A DNA stretch of 64,000 nucleotides from Rhabditophanes sp. KR3021 (Eukaryota > Nematoda > Chromadorea > Rhabditida > Alloionematidae), in assembly GCA_963281155.1 (NCBI GenBank), contig CAUJLY010000001.1, positions 3,410,001-3,474,000 of the forward strand, read 5' to 3'. The notes below the pieces were generated by a model. It did not search any database and had not been told where the DNA came from. It saw only the letters and a program-made list of their open reading frames with translations. Position 1 is the first letter of the stretch. Each line of letters starts with the position of its first letter. A program made the translations under genes and the position numbers. Positions 25,001 through 42,599 of the stretch are shown in pieces.

Positions 25001-28000
25001 TATTGTTAGCAATGTGACGTGAAAATGAAATTATCTCAAAGCCTAAAATAAGAAAGGAATGTGCAAATATTATAATACATTTATATTTTAACCACCAATG
25101 AATTCAAATGACTACAAGTCATTACAAGTCAAATTTAATGAATAGACGAATGGTATGCTAAAGGGTCAATTATTAGTAACGTTTAATTGTTCAAATTGTA
25201 ATTAAATTTAATAGTTTTGCCCATTTCTACCATTTAAATATTACATTTTATAAATCACATTTTTATAAAAGGTACACTTGGTTGCATTAAGTTACAATGG
25301 CCCGAATCTAATTATTTTCTACTCCGATTTAATGGATAATGTCCCATATAAATTAGCTTACACTATGCAACTGTCAATAAATATCCTTAATGTTATGTGT
25401 TCATATTAAAAGTTTAATTTTTAATCTAAATTTTACATTTTCTACAGTTATATAATTTAATCGAATATTATATTCTATGTTTATATATCACATTTTATGT
25501 CGTAACTTTAATATCCATTAATTGAATGCAAGCACTATTTAATAAATCTTCTTTTTTGTTATCAAGTATGCAATTATAAAATAATATGTAGGAAGAAATG
25601 AAGTAAGGAAGAAGGAAGCTACCAATTAGCTTAAAAAATTACCACGACTTTAATGAAAAGTAAGTTTTAAGTGAAAAAATAGAATATTTTATAAAATGTT
25701 ATTTTCTATCCAAATCCATCATTATTTGTTACCTAGCATCTCATCTCATTATCAATTTTCAAAGGTGAGGTCAAAAGAAAGTTATTATGTTGTGCTCAAT
25801 CATAATCAAAAGCATCAATTGTCAGCTAAGAATGGATCAAAAAATTGTTATAAAAAGAAGTAAATTTTACACAACACTTCTTTTATTTTACCTTCTTTTT
25901 TAGTAAAATTGTTATCAAATCAAATTTAACACTACATACTCAATTCATTCTTTAATACAGCTTCGTTTTTTATAAAATTGTGTTAAAGCAAGTTCTGAAC
26001 AAACTTGAACTTGTCCTTTAATAAAGCTAACAACAATACTACTCAAATTAATAACTCTTATATAATTATCAGAATAATGACACCTAATTTAATAATCTTT
26101 AAAACTTAAGTGGATACCAAAAATTAAAACTACTCAAAAATGTTTGTTATTTTATGATGAAATCAGACAATTTATTTACTCAAATACCTATTTTTGATAT
26201 TAACATCAGAAAAATGCCCTAATTATGATTTAATAAACTCAGAAAAACTACTCAAATCACTATTAAATAGACTTATAAAAACTACTCAAATCATCATTTA
26301 ATATACCTTCCAAATTTATTCCAAAGCACATTTCACAAACATCCTCCACTTGCACCTTTTTTAAATAATATGCGGTTTACAATATTAAGATACATTGTTG
26401 TCAAACAAACGGAAGGTCAATAAGTTAGTTCAATTAAATGCCACTTAACCAGCTGGAAGGCGTAAGATAAAAGAGCTTTGTAAGCCTTACTTTTGAATTG
26501 TCCAAAATAATTGCATCAAGGTATATAAGAGGAGTGCAGTAGTGTGCGCATTTTAAAATACAATAATGTCACTTGATAAAATTATATGTTATAAATAAAT
26601 ATGCAAATGATTTGCATCAAATGTGTATTCAAATAAAATATAAATAGGGTATCATTAATAAAACGAGCAATTTACATTCTTAATTAATTGTACTAAAAAA
26701 GTTCTCTATTTGGTATGTTTGTGTCGTGTGATTATTGTAATATATTGTTAATCAAAAAACATGAAATCAGGTGTTATAGGCGATAAAATAATTACAATAG
26801 ATTAAGAGCTTAACTGAATGTTTGTTCTTAACAATCATTAATATACATAAATATACATAAAAAATCAAAATTTGCAAGTTTATCGTGTAAATGATAAATA
26901 ATAACAAAAAATATTTTTTATTAGCCTAATCTAGTTAACTACTAATCATGCAAATTATCACATTATTATTGAAAGTATAAGTTTAAAAATATGTTGTAAA
27001 GTAGATATTCAACTAGTAACAACATTTTTATACACATTGAAACCCCTTCACAATGTAAAATGATTACTACGTAACATTATATAAATATATTAAAGTATTT
27101 TTCACATATATTCTTGACATGTTTTGATAGCAAGCTCAATGCTTAATAGCTCTTTAATCACCAAATTTCTGGTTGTTTACGTTGATAACACAAATTTCAA
27201 AAATGAAAGATAAATTTAAAAGTCTTTTAAGTATGAACAGTATGAGGGCATTTTCTTACTATTGAAACCAAAGAAATGCTAAATCTGTTTTTATATAAAC
27301 GACAAAACTGAGATTGGTCTTAAAGTAATCTTGGACATGTTCAAAATAATATTTATTAAGACGTTGTGCAGCGATCTGGAAAAGTTAAAAAATATCTATG
27401 AATAAGTTTCAATAAATGAGACGCTCTTTTTTGTTCATTAGAAATTTTGTGACAATTGTTAAAAGACATTCTTAAAATAAACATGTTCCTAAATTCAAAG
27501 GCTTTCATTAATAGAAAACATAATGTGGACCGTCGTTTTAAATTACTGAGATGCTTATAGCACATAGTCTACACCGCAGATTAATAATTAATTAAATAAA
27601 CAATTAAATACATACATTTTGATTGAGGTAGTATGCTAATTAGAATTTAAAATAGATTTAATTTAAATGATCAAATTAATACATGTTCAAATTATTAGGT
27701 TATTAGTTTAAATTGGTAGAAAGATTAAAGAGTAGAATAAGCATCATAAACTGTCATCTCTTCTGTATTAGTTTGTATTAGTTGATATTAGTTCAAGAGA
27801 GAACTTGAAATTGGCTGAAAATGCAAATATAAATTGTGTCATTAGGCTTTCGATGTGTCCTGTCCCGTAGTATTCTCGGAATGATACAAGCATCATTACA
27901 ACTTTTGAATGCGCTTTATCTATCAATTTTAATATACTCAATTTATTGGTTACTATTTATCTTGTATTACTTATATAAAACGACAATATTTACTTATTTT

Positions 28001-30174
28001 TAAAATATTAAAGATTTTTCTTTACCAATGAATTTGTCTTATGCAAAAAGTAAGAGCTTTTTTAAACTTATTATATGGACATCTTCACACATTTTATTAA
28101 ATCTTTTAATGATAAAGCTTTTAACGAGTTATTTTATCCTACATCATATATATGATAGTATATAGTACAACATTTATATTACAGAATATGATCTCCAATA
28201 TTCTTTTTGTCAAAAAAAGATATTTGAAGGGACATTTAAAGATGCTACAAAGACATAATAAAATACAGAAAGTCGAATAAAAAAGTTCCTATAATTTGCA
28301 TTCCCTCACTTTAAAAATTATTTGACTTTGCCCAAAAGCCATTTTTAAGAAAAATGTAGTGCTTTTATATCCAAAAATAAGATAAAAAAGTATGGCATTT
28401 CCAAATTAACGTTGTCTTTTAAAACAAACAAAAACAACATAACTTAAATGTCATTATCATATGATGATACTTTTAAAGACTACCACCAACTTTTTATCTA
28501 CATTAAAACTATCAAAATTGACAAATCTACCAAAATTCTAACATTCCTAACAAATTTAACGAAAAGACCAAGCATGACTTTTTTGTAGCCCATTAAATTA
28601 ACCTTCAAAAGTTTCAAAAACAAAAATGTCAAAAGTACTCAATTATGACTTGGATTTTAGGAAAGTTTACAAGTTTTGCCCAAAAATTATAAATATGCAT
28701 GTTGTTGCACTATTTTTACGTAAAAGATGTCAACAGGTTCCTTGTGCTCAGTAATTTATAAATAGTTGCTCGTTAAAGGGTGGAGAGAGAGTTCAATTCA
28801 CATGAAGTGGTGATATTTTTATTATCAAAAAGCCATTGGTATCTAATAAGCAGAATAAAATGATGGGGAGCAAGCGTTGGCGAAAGTATAAATATTTTAT
28901 GAATTTTGTTAAATGGTAAATAATAAATATATGAAATCTGACCGTACAGATACTCTTTTTAATTGGACATTAATTTAAACGACAAAATATTAGCCTTTTA
29001 AGTCGGTGATTATCCTCTTTTTTATTTACACCACTTAATTTGACTAATTTAGTAGGCAATTCATATACCAATCAAAAGAACCATTAAATATTTATTCCTA
29101 ATTTATATAAATTGACTAAAAAAGTTAATGGTTATTTCGGAAGGAATACTTGATGTCATTTTTGATGAAAATGAAGCTCACATTTGATTCAAGAACATGC
29201 AATTTTTATCATTTTTAAGGAGACTTTTTCCATCTTCGTCAATTTCAACTTTCAATTCAACAACCTTTGGTGCGAAAACTTCGAATGCTGAATTTGATAC
29301 AATTTTCAACAGACATATACATTATAAGTATTTATAGTACTCATTGAAGTATATAGTCATTCACTTACATATCAAAGCATTTAAACATTAAAGATCTTGA
29401 ATATTAACATAAACAGACTGTCCTATGTATATATGTCGTCTTTGAGTCAAATTAAAAAAATAATTCAATTTAAATTTGTCTTAAAAAACAAATAGTGACA
29501 TAAGAAAGTTTTAGAATCCTATAAAAACATGATATATGATAAGGCTAATGGGAAGCAAATCAAAAATCTATTCAAAATACATTTGGACAGTTTCAAAACA
29601 AAAAACAAATGATGGAGGCTAAATGTGGCCTTTCCCTTAGATAACAAACATTTCTTCTATTATTGGGTTATCTTAATTATTTTTTCCAAAACGTAAATAT
29701 GTGTATCTAAAAAAATACTCTTTACATAATAAATTTGTGTGAAAGTTCAATGGTGTGTAGCTTATTATACAAAAACAAATTGTCCTATAATTAAATAAAA
29801 ATACAACTCGTTTTTAATAAAATAATATATGGCAAATTATGTTTGTTGTGGTCTACATGGTGTCAATTAAGTATAAACGGATGTTTTTAGCTTATTAGAT
29901 AGATATATTTGCGTTTTTTAAATTGTTCGGCCGCGCATTTTGGATAGACAATGAGTTGAGTTATTATTTGAGGAATTTAATGTATAACCAATACTCTCGA
30001 TGTCAAGTGTTTATAAGTCAATTTAGCGTTATTTAATGTTATTTGACGATTTTTCATGTTATATTAAAGCATTTATTACATAAATTTCAAATTATTAAAG
30101 TTTCATTGAAAATGTAAAGCAAATTATGACTCTTAATTATAATGTTAATTAATGGAGTATAAATAAAAGAACGA
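19073..30174. other. 11-kb A+T-rich gene desert
   Basis: No exon with good composition and paired splice sites was recognised on either strand. The longest open frames (100 codons at 19751-20053 +, 86 codons at 22843-23103 +) are within chance expectation for this base composition. Small repeats occur, for example at 26232-26299. Regulatory sequence for the flanking genes or unrecognised non-coding RNAs cannot be excluded. Confidence 0.55.
26232..26299. repeat. 34-bp tandem repeat, two copies
   Basis: Two adjacent copies sharing the core AAAAACTACTCAAATCA. The same ACTACTCAAA core recurs nearby (around 26040 and 26130), suggesting an older, degraded array. Confidence 0.65.
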
Positions 30175-36170
<5,996 letters not shown>

Positions 36171-36795
36171 TCTAAAAACTTAAAATAGAAAACTTTTAAC
36201 AAAAGAGTAACGTTAAATAAAAGAAACGTTAAATAAAAAAACGCCAAATAAAGTATGAGAATATAATCAAAAAAATTTCAGTATTTGAACCTTTTATAGC
36301 GACACTACAGAATGTACTAAATGAAACGAGCTTAAAATAAATTTATTTAAATATTAAAAATGAACCTTTGATAAGCTTGTTGCTGATGAAACAATGAGAA
36401 TTAAAATGACATATTAAGTGATAAACTCTATACTTTAAAGATTATATAAATTTATTACGAATGTAAAGTTTAAATTAACTGCCGATTACGGCTAACATAT
36501 TTCCCACTCGTTATCGTAAAGAAGGAGGTTCACCATACAATTCATGGTGCGTTTTTGTTTCATTTTTGTGATCCAAACAGCCATTCGATATTTTTTTGTG
36601 CCAAAGGCACAATAAGTGCACACTTAGTTGACTTGATAAAATGTAACTTGATGGCTTTATCAAAGAAATCGACGGCCAGACATTTTCGGGTGCCAAACGC
36701 ATCCTGCCACGAAAAGTGGTACACTATGGATAAACAAGCATTGCACAACTTTTTTAATCAAGTAAGTAAGTTTATTTACTTCTAATAATCATAAA
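36171..36795. promoter_or_regulatory. Divergent intergenic region between ABCC and CSN4
   Basis: The ABCC gene starts leftwards at 36170 and CSN4 rightwards at 36796, so both promoters must lie in these 625 bp (or further into a 5' intron for ABCC). No TATA box or other core element is convincing. The part 36545-36770 is richer in G+C with open frames on both strands and may be an old repeat insertion. Confidence 0.55.
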
Positions 36796-38083
36796 ATGGA
36801 CAACGCTGCTTTTATTAAAAATGTTACCAACCCAAACATGGGGGCCAGAATTGATTTTTACAAGAAATTTGTAACAAATGTCTTTGTTGAAGTCAATCAA
36901 GGTGAAAAGGCAAAGGCAATGCTTGAAAATTGCTTTAAAGCTAGTAAGTTTGGCCAATAATAATTACTTTAACTTATTTTTATTTTCTTTAGTAAGCCAA
37001 CCGATAATTGGAAACAAAAGCTACACCTCAGCTGTTCTCTATCCGGAATTCGTTGGTGTGTTTTCGAGTATTGTCGCAGACGCAGCCACTACTAAAAAAC
37101 ATGCTGCATCATTGATTAAAGATATTGGGACTATATTCAGATCATTGTTCGTGAGAAACAGCAACGAAATTTACTCAAAAGTATTGGCAGCTGTTTGCAA
37201 GCCGCTTTTTGTTGATGCTATTGAAATCAAGGTGATTTGCGACAGTACTGATGCCGCAGAGTTTTTCATCAAAAGAAATGTGGGGAACGCGATGACGGAA
37301 TACACGCTCCCAGTGTTTGGCACCTCTGACTCTGATTCAGACGAAAATGGGACATCTAAGTTATACTTATGGTATCTTTGCTCGAAAGTCTTCTTTGACT
37401 GCAATATGATCAATGAAGCTTGCAATCACTTAAACCGAGCTAAGATGTTCTTGGCTGAAAACAAAAACCCAGCAACACTGACTCAATACAAGTTTTTGTT
37501 GGCGAAATCATACGAAGCTAGCAATCGTTTTAATGAGGCTACAGCTACGTACTTGGAAGTATTGAGTCAACTCCCTGACAATATGGTAGAAGAGGGTAAA
37601 AATCACGTTGCATTCTCGATCTTCTGCTCTGATCCTTCCAAGCAAAAATATGATACTATGGAAGAATTGGTTGTTAAGCAGGACGTTTTCAGAAATCACT
37701 GGTCGAAGGAAATGTTCGAGTTGATGTTAACCGGAGCTGCTATTGCTCCCTCGAAGATTAAAGAATACTCTGAGTTGATGGGAAATGTAAGAAAGGACGA
37801 TGCCTTGATTTCTGATGGTTGGCTTGAGCATAACATTTATTGCTTACTTCAAAACTACGAGACAATTTCTTTGGACACATTATCGAAGCAGTTACACAAA
37901 GATGAAAAGGATATTTTGAGAATTTCTTACAATCTGATTGCTGCCGAAAGAATCAAGGCTCGAATTGATATGGAAAGTAAATTCATTATTATGGAGGAAG
38001 AAAAGTCAACGGAACAATTGAGTAGTTTGATTTGTTCTCAAGTTTCCAAGATTGATGCTATGATCAAGGCTATTAAAAACTAA
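36796..38083 (+). CDS. CSN4: COP9 signalosome subunit 4 (CSN4)
   Basis: Two exons, 36796-36943 and 36993-38083 (49-bp intron), 412 residues against 406 in human. The C-terminal half is a PCI domain preceded by helical repeats. KLYLWYLCSKVFFDCNMINE and ACNHLNRAKMFLAE align with the human TPR-like repeat around KLETYLKIARLYLE/AEAYINRASLL, and WLEHNIYCLL...LSKQLH with VIEHNLLSASKLY...EELGALLEI in the winged-helix part. CSN4 is a scaffold subunit of the COP9 signalosome, the nuclear/cytosolic complex that removes NEDD8 from cullins. The N-terminal third is poorly conserved and holds an acidic insert (SDSDSDEN). PCI paralogues in the proteasome lid or eIF3 are less similar. The start is fixed by the first in-frame ATG. 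Confidence 0.88.
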
Positions 38084-39616
38084 ATTATTTATGCTAAATA
38101 ACGTATCTTTATTTAAAAATTAAAATATTTGTACAAACTGTGTCTTTTGTTTATATTTTGTCATGATTTTTTGTATGATTTTCTACTTAATATGTTTCAT
38201 ATTAATGTTTTACTCACATTTTTGTCACTTATTCATATTCCAAATTTATGTTTAAGATGTTTCCTTTTTCTGACATCCAAAAAATACCCAAATATAACAA
38301 AATACTTACTATCAGCAAGTTTTTTTTATCAGCTTAAATGTGTATATGTTAGGACGTTCTTGTTATGTGCTTGTTCCTAATTAAGTATACTCATTTATTG
38401 TATTATCAAAAAAGCTAAAATTTAAGAGTGTTGTTTAGTCAATCATTTAATTACTCCTTTATTTAGTCAATCATTATATTATTTCGTCAATTCGTCATAT
38501 CAAAATTATGTACAATACTTCTACATCACAAATCTGGACATGTTAATATTCAAAATGCTTTTACCGCAGTATATTATAAAAATGTTAGCTTTTTATGATA
38601 GGAAGGAACTATTTATGGATATTTAATTTAAAAATAAAAAAAAATAGTTCTAAACCAAATTGATAGGTATGGGAATTAGAATAGTCTGTCGCCTAGATCA
38701 AGTTCATTTGGTATGGTTAAAGTTTTTGTTGTTGAAAATGTGGAATTGATGTTTAAAGAACGGCTAGAAACTATATTATAGTTTCAGAAAGGTAAATCTG
38801 GAAATACATGACGATGTATAACATAGGCCATTCATAAAGTCAATTGGTTTTAATAAATTCGAATCTACAATCATAATTGCATACGAATTTCATTAATTTA
38901 AAAGAACGTACATTTACTTCCATCTTGAATCAAAAGTTGGCTTATGACAATAAATCCATCCACAACATCATAAAGAACCAAAATTCAGAAAAACTCGTTT
39001 TATATCCAATCAGCCTTCTCTACACACAAAATGTATATTATGCTTTCTATCATAATTACGCCGCTTGATGATTTTGATACACGTATTCAATATGAATTAT
39101 TGCCGATGCAATTTAATAAAACTGAACCCAACATTTTTATTTTATTGTTACGACAATTAAAAACGATTTTTTTGATATGCAATTTTTGAAATTTGTTTAA
39201 ACAGTTTAATTTATTGTTTCTTTCTATGTGAGAATGACGTTTGTCAATATCAACTACGCTTAATTTAAGAAGGTTAAAACAAATTTTAAATTGTTTGAAC
39301 CAAATATAAATCTTTTGTTTCTATAAAACAAAATAACAGAATTTAGCACAAACTCCATGCTGAGAAAGAAATGGAATCTATCAAAAAATTTGATACCTAA
39401 TTTATTTAATTCAGCTGAATGGAGTACGCCACAATAAAATACTCGAAGTAATCCATTATAAAGCGATATAAAGTTCTTTGAACTAATACTAAATATTTAT
39501 AGTTTAATTTGTCGCCTTGTTGGAATATTTAATAAATGGAATTGTTCGGCCTTTATCTTTAAGGATAGATTGGATCAAAATTATCAATTGCAAATATTAA
39601 TATTGAATTTGAACAC
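38084..39616. other. Intergenic, no gene recognised
   Basis: A+T-rich sequence between the CSN4 stop and the tRNA terminator. Open frames of 83 and 63 codons are within chance expectation. The CSN4 poly(A) site must lie at its left edge, but no perfect AATAAA was seen there. Confidence 0.55.
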
Positions 39617-39622
39617 AAAAAA
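39617..39622 (-). terminator. RNA polymerase III terminator of tRNA-Ile
   Basis: A run of six T on the minus strand, five bases past the discriminator base of the tRNA, the usual Pol III stop signal. Confidence 0.85.
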
Positions 39623-39627
39623 GTTAT

Positions 39628-39701
39628 TGCCGCCAGCAGGGGTCGAACCTGCGACCTTGGGCTTATTAGACCCACGCTCTAACCGACTGAGCTATGGCGG
39701 C
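39628..39701 (-). tRNA. tRNA-Ile (anticodon AAU)
   Basis: The minus strand folds as a complete cloverleaf without intron: acceptor GCCGCCA pairs with TGGCGGC and is followed by discriminator A; D-arm GCTC...GAGC; anticodon loop CTAATAA gives AAT at positions 34-36, decoding AUU (and AUC as inosine); T-arm GCAGG TTCGACC CCTGC. The internal A and B boxes are intact and a T6 terminator follows. CCA is not encoded, as expected for a eukaryotic nuclear tRNA. Confidence 0.96.
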
Positions 39702-39809
39702 TATACAAATGACTTTTCAGTGTTCAACTTATTAAAAAATTACATAAAAAGTCTATCATACATTTGAATGTGTTATCTATTATTATCGAATAGTTCTAAA
39801 ATATGTTAA

Positions 39810-40806
39810 TTAGTGATGGAATGTTTTTTGAAGATATTCATAAACAACTAATGTTACAGCAAATTGAGGGCTGCTTCGAAAAACACGAGCACCCGTTCCC
39901 TTCCAGAAGGCAATTGCTCCTTCTTCGGCGTATATCTAAAATGTAAATATTAATGCAATCAAGTTTCTGTAATACCTTTCTGAACCCATCAGCGATGCCA
40001 TTATAAGTAGTTTGATTTTTCCTAGCAGCTACTTGAAGTCTTGTCTTAACGACATCAAATGGAGTACACAGAGATGATGCCGGAACTCCAGCAGTTAAAG
40101 CAGAAATGAACAACGACAAATGGTCATTGTTTCCATTCTTGTCAGCGGTATATTTTTTCATATTCGCATAGGCAGTAAAGTAAATAGCTGAAAATGGGGA
40201 ATCCCGCATTACACAGGCTTTGTATCCATGGTAAAGGCCCCTTAACTTTAAATCCTTCACTATATCAAGGACACCAATTTTCCTTCCGACCGTCTTCATC
40301 TCACCAACTGTTTGCAAGCGAATTTTTATAATTTCCAAAGGATTTGTAAAAATGACTTGTGAAAACCCAGCACATCCACCAGCAATTATTTCACCATACA
40401 GAGAAATTTCACCGTCAGTGGTGAATTGATGTCTTACAAAGTCATTCATAGCCAGTTTGATAGCTTTCTCAGGTGCAACGCCACACAGTTGAACTCCAAG
40501 TCCACGATAAAAGCCAAAAAGTCCTTCCCTTTTGATCAGCTGTCTAGCACAGTCAAAAGAGTTTTGATAAAGCCGCGTACCAGTCGTAATACAAACCCTT
40601 TGATTTTGCATTCTAGTCTTTATCAAGTCAATCGGGTAAACTGCTGATGCTCCAATAGCTCCTGACACCGAACCAAGAGTAAAGCGAAAGGCGTTGTCGA
40701 AAATACTATTTTTCATGGGAATTTTCTTATTCATTAACTTATCACCATGATTAACAAGAACAGCCATTTGATCTGCAAAAGAGGGAGATCTGTTATCAAA
40801 AGACAT
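39810..40806 (-). CDS. Mitochondrial aspartate/glutamate carrier (aralar/citrin type), carrier domain only
   Basis: Two exons, 40806-39976 and 39935-39810 (40-bp intron), 318 residues. Three SLC25 repeats carry PxD motifs: [26 protein letters not shown] and [15 protein letters not shown]. The stretches [48 protein letters not shown] and [15 protein letters not shown] are diagnostic of SLC25A12/13, the inner-membrane exchanger of matrix aspartate for cytosolic glutamate in the malate-aspartate shuttle. The roughly 300-residue calcium-binding EF-hand half of that family is absent: the frame has a stop just upstream of 40875, and no EF-hand reading was found up to the next gene. The start ATG at 40806 is the first in frame. 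An acceptor at 40922 and donor at 41132 suggest a 5' UTR intron. Confidence 0.88.
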
Positions 40807-41493
40807 AATTGCTAAATGTTTCTCTTCATGCAGGGTTTGGCAATATTCAAATTTTGGAGGGACCTTGGTATTCAACTGTCAATAGATCCCAAAACGATTT
40901 TTGGTAAAAATATTTGTGCACCTGAAAATAAATCTTAAATTATGCATTATGAACTTCAATTGTTTTGGTTTAATTAATTAAAAAGACCAACATAACATAG
41001 TTTAATAATTAACCAATATTACCATTGATAAATCAAAAAATAAAAATTAAATGTTACAGTATCAGGTTTAGCTATTAAGACCTTTTAACCTAGCAATCAA
41101 TAAGTAAATGGTTAAAATGAATTGAAACTTACCCTCAGTCCGTCGAGGTTGAAAGTGTGTCGAGACTAAGGATGAACATGCTTGATATACTTGTTTTCCC
41201 AATACGTACTTTGGATAAAATATAGCCTTATTGTTATGTGTTAAAGTTTGAAGGTGATAATTTAGATAATAACAAACAGGCATAAAAGAAATGAAGGATG
41301 AAAAATCTTTATGGTTGAAGAAGTGACTAAAGTATTTTTGGGAAAAGTTTTTTGTCTCACTTATAAGACAATTTTCATATACTTGAAAGAATTCAAAATT
41401 CTTTGATTTAAAGAAACAAAATGAATACATACACATAATTTTATTTAGAATCATTTGTTGGTGTGAATAGATTAAAACGTTATTTACAATAAT
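40807..41493. other. 5' region of the mitochondrial carrier gene
   Basis: Contains a splice acceptor (TATTTTCAG, ending 40922) and an upstream donor (GAGG|GTAAGT, exon end 41133) on the minus strand, consistent with a spliced 5' UTR of the carrier gene. A 128-codon minus-strand open frame (41454-41068) spans that donor; it may include untranslated leader or a separate small exon. No EF-hand loops (DxDxDG) are visible in any frame. Confidence 0.45.
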
Positions 41494-42164
41494 TCAACCT
41501 CTATGGTCCAGATACCCTTTGAACTTCCACAAAGTATGACACATAGGACAATGGTCTGATTTCTCTAGCCATGATCTTATACAACACTGGTGGAACATAT
41601 GAGTGCATCTTGATGACACCTCAATCCGACACATTGATTCAGCTTTTCCAGAACAAACCGAGTTGCGTTCATTTTTCACACCACACGAAACACAAGGTTC
41701 TGAAAGAATGGAATATTAGCAATTGAGAATGTCACCTACCGGCAAAATCTAACCGACATATCGCACAAACACTATCCATCACATCAAAATTCCATATCGC
41801 AACAGCGTGAAATTTCTTCAATTGGAAGGGAAAATCATCGTTTACCTTCTTTTTACATTCTTTTACGGCACTTTGAAACTTCTCCGCAGCAGTCTGTAAT
41901 TTATTCATAGGTTCTTCCACCAGCTTCTTTAACAACAGTTGCTGCAACTTTTCTTTCTAAAAGAATCTTTTCAGATAATTAGTGCAAACTTAGACGTACC
42001 TTTCCTATAATTTTGATGTCATGTCGCTTGCATTCACTACGAAGTTGGGAATAATTGTAATCCAAAACACGTCTTCGAGTGTCCCGAAATTCTTTTTGAA
42101 GACCAAAGGAATTAAGGGATGTGCTGATACTAGATCTCATTGTTATTGGTGATGGAGGAATCAT
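41494..42164 (-). CDS. RBX2/RNF7-like RING protein with a long N-terminal extension
   Basis: Three exons, 42164-42000, 41956-41740 and 41699-41494; 195 residues, frames continuous. The C-terminal part matches RBX1/RBX2: KKFHAVAIWNFDV (the cullin-entry strand), CAIC (119-122), CVSC (130-133), further Cys at 142 and 150, C158-T-H160-x2-H163-x2-C166 and CPMC (177-180). RBX proteins are the RING subunits of cullin-RING ubiquitin ligases and recruit the E2. The Cys-only ending CPMC rather than CPLD favours RBX2 over RBX1. Typical RBX proteins are 108-113 residues; here about 100 residues come first, mostly charged and helical (EFRDTRRRVLDYN, then EKLQQLLLKKLVEEPMNKLQ), probably a coiled coil. APC11 is an alternative but lacks the AVAxW-D context. 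Confidence 0.8.
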
Positions 42165-42599
42165 AGCAATAATAAAAATGACAAATCTTCTTTTAGTTAA
42201 TGGTTAAATGTCACCACAACAATCTTTTTGAACTTTGGTAGGAAGTATTTTGTTTGTGTTTCACACAGATAGTACCTACTCATTGGTAGACTACACCTTT
42301 CCTAATAAACTATATTACTCAACCTGCCGGCTGCAACAGTTTGAGTCGTAAGATGTAATTTTTTAACAAACTGACGAATTCATAGTACAAAGTCGAACGG
42401 ATAAATAAAAAGAAATTTTTAATGGAATAGCTTATTATGGCATTGTAAGTTATTGTTAGAGGCAAATATAGGAAATTGGATGTTTTTGTAATACTACTTG
42501 AAACTATCATTATTAATTTATTAGTTTTTTATAAAACATTAAATAAAAATAATTAGGACAAGCTTTAATGATACAGAATGAGATGTACACGCTACTCTG
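42165..42599. other. Short intergenic region
   Basis: Lies between the RBX2-like start and the stop of the next minus-strand gene. It must hold the RBX2-like promoter and the 3' end of the RING gene. No recognisable element or exon. Confidence 0.6.

Noticed and set aside
26520..26610. TATATAAG box followed by an ATG at about 26566
   Set aside because: The reading frame closes after ten codons with no donor site, so no gene is supported.
39570..39767. A 65-codon ORF on the plus strand over the tRNA
   Set aside because: It is the antisense translation of tRNA-Ile (the familiar GVEPATLGLLDPRSNRLSYG artefact), not a protein.
41068..41454. A 128-codon minus-strand ORF as the missing EF-hand half of the mitochondrial carrier
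   Set aside because: It contains no EF-hand loops, and splicing it at its GTAAGT donor to the 40922 acceptor leads to a stop before the carrier frame.
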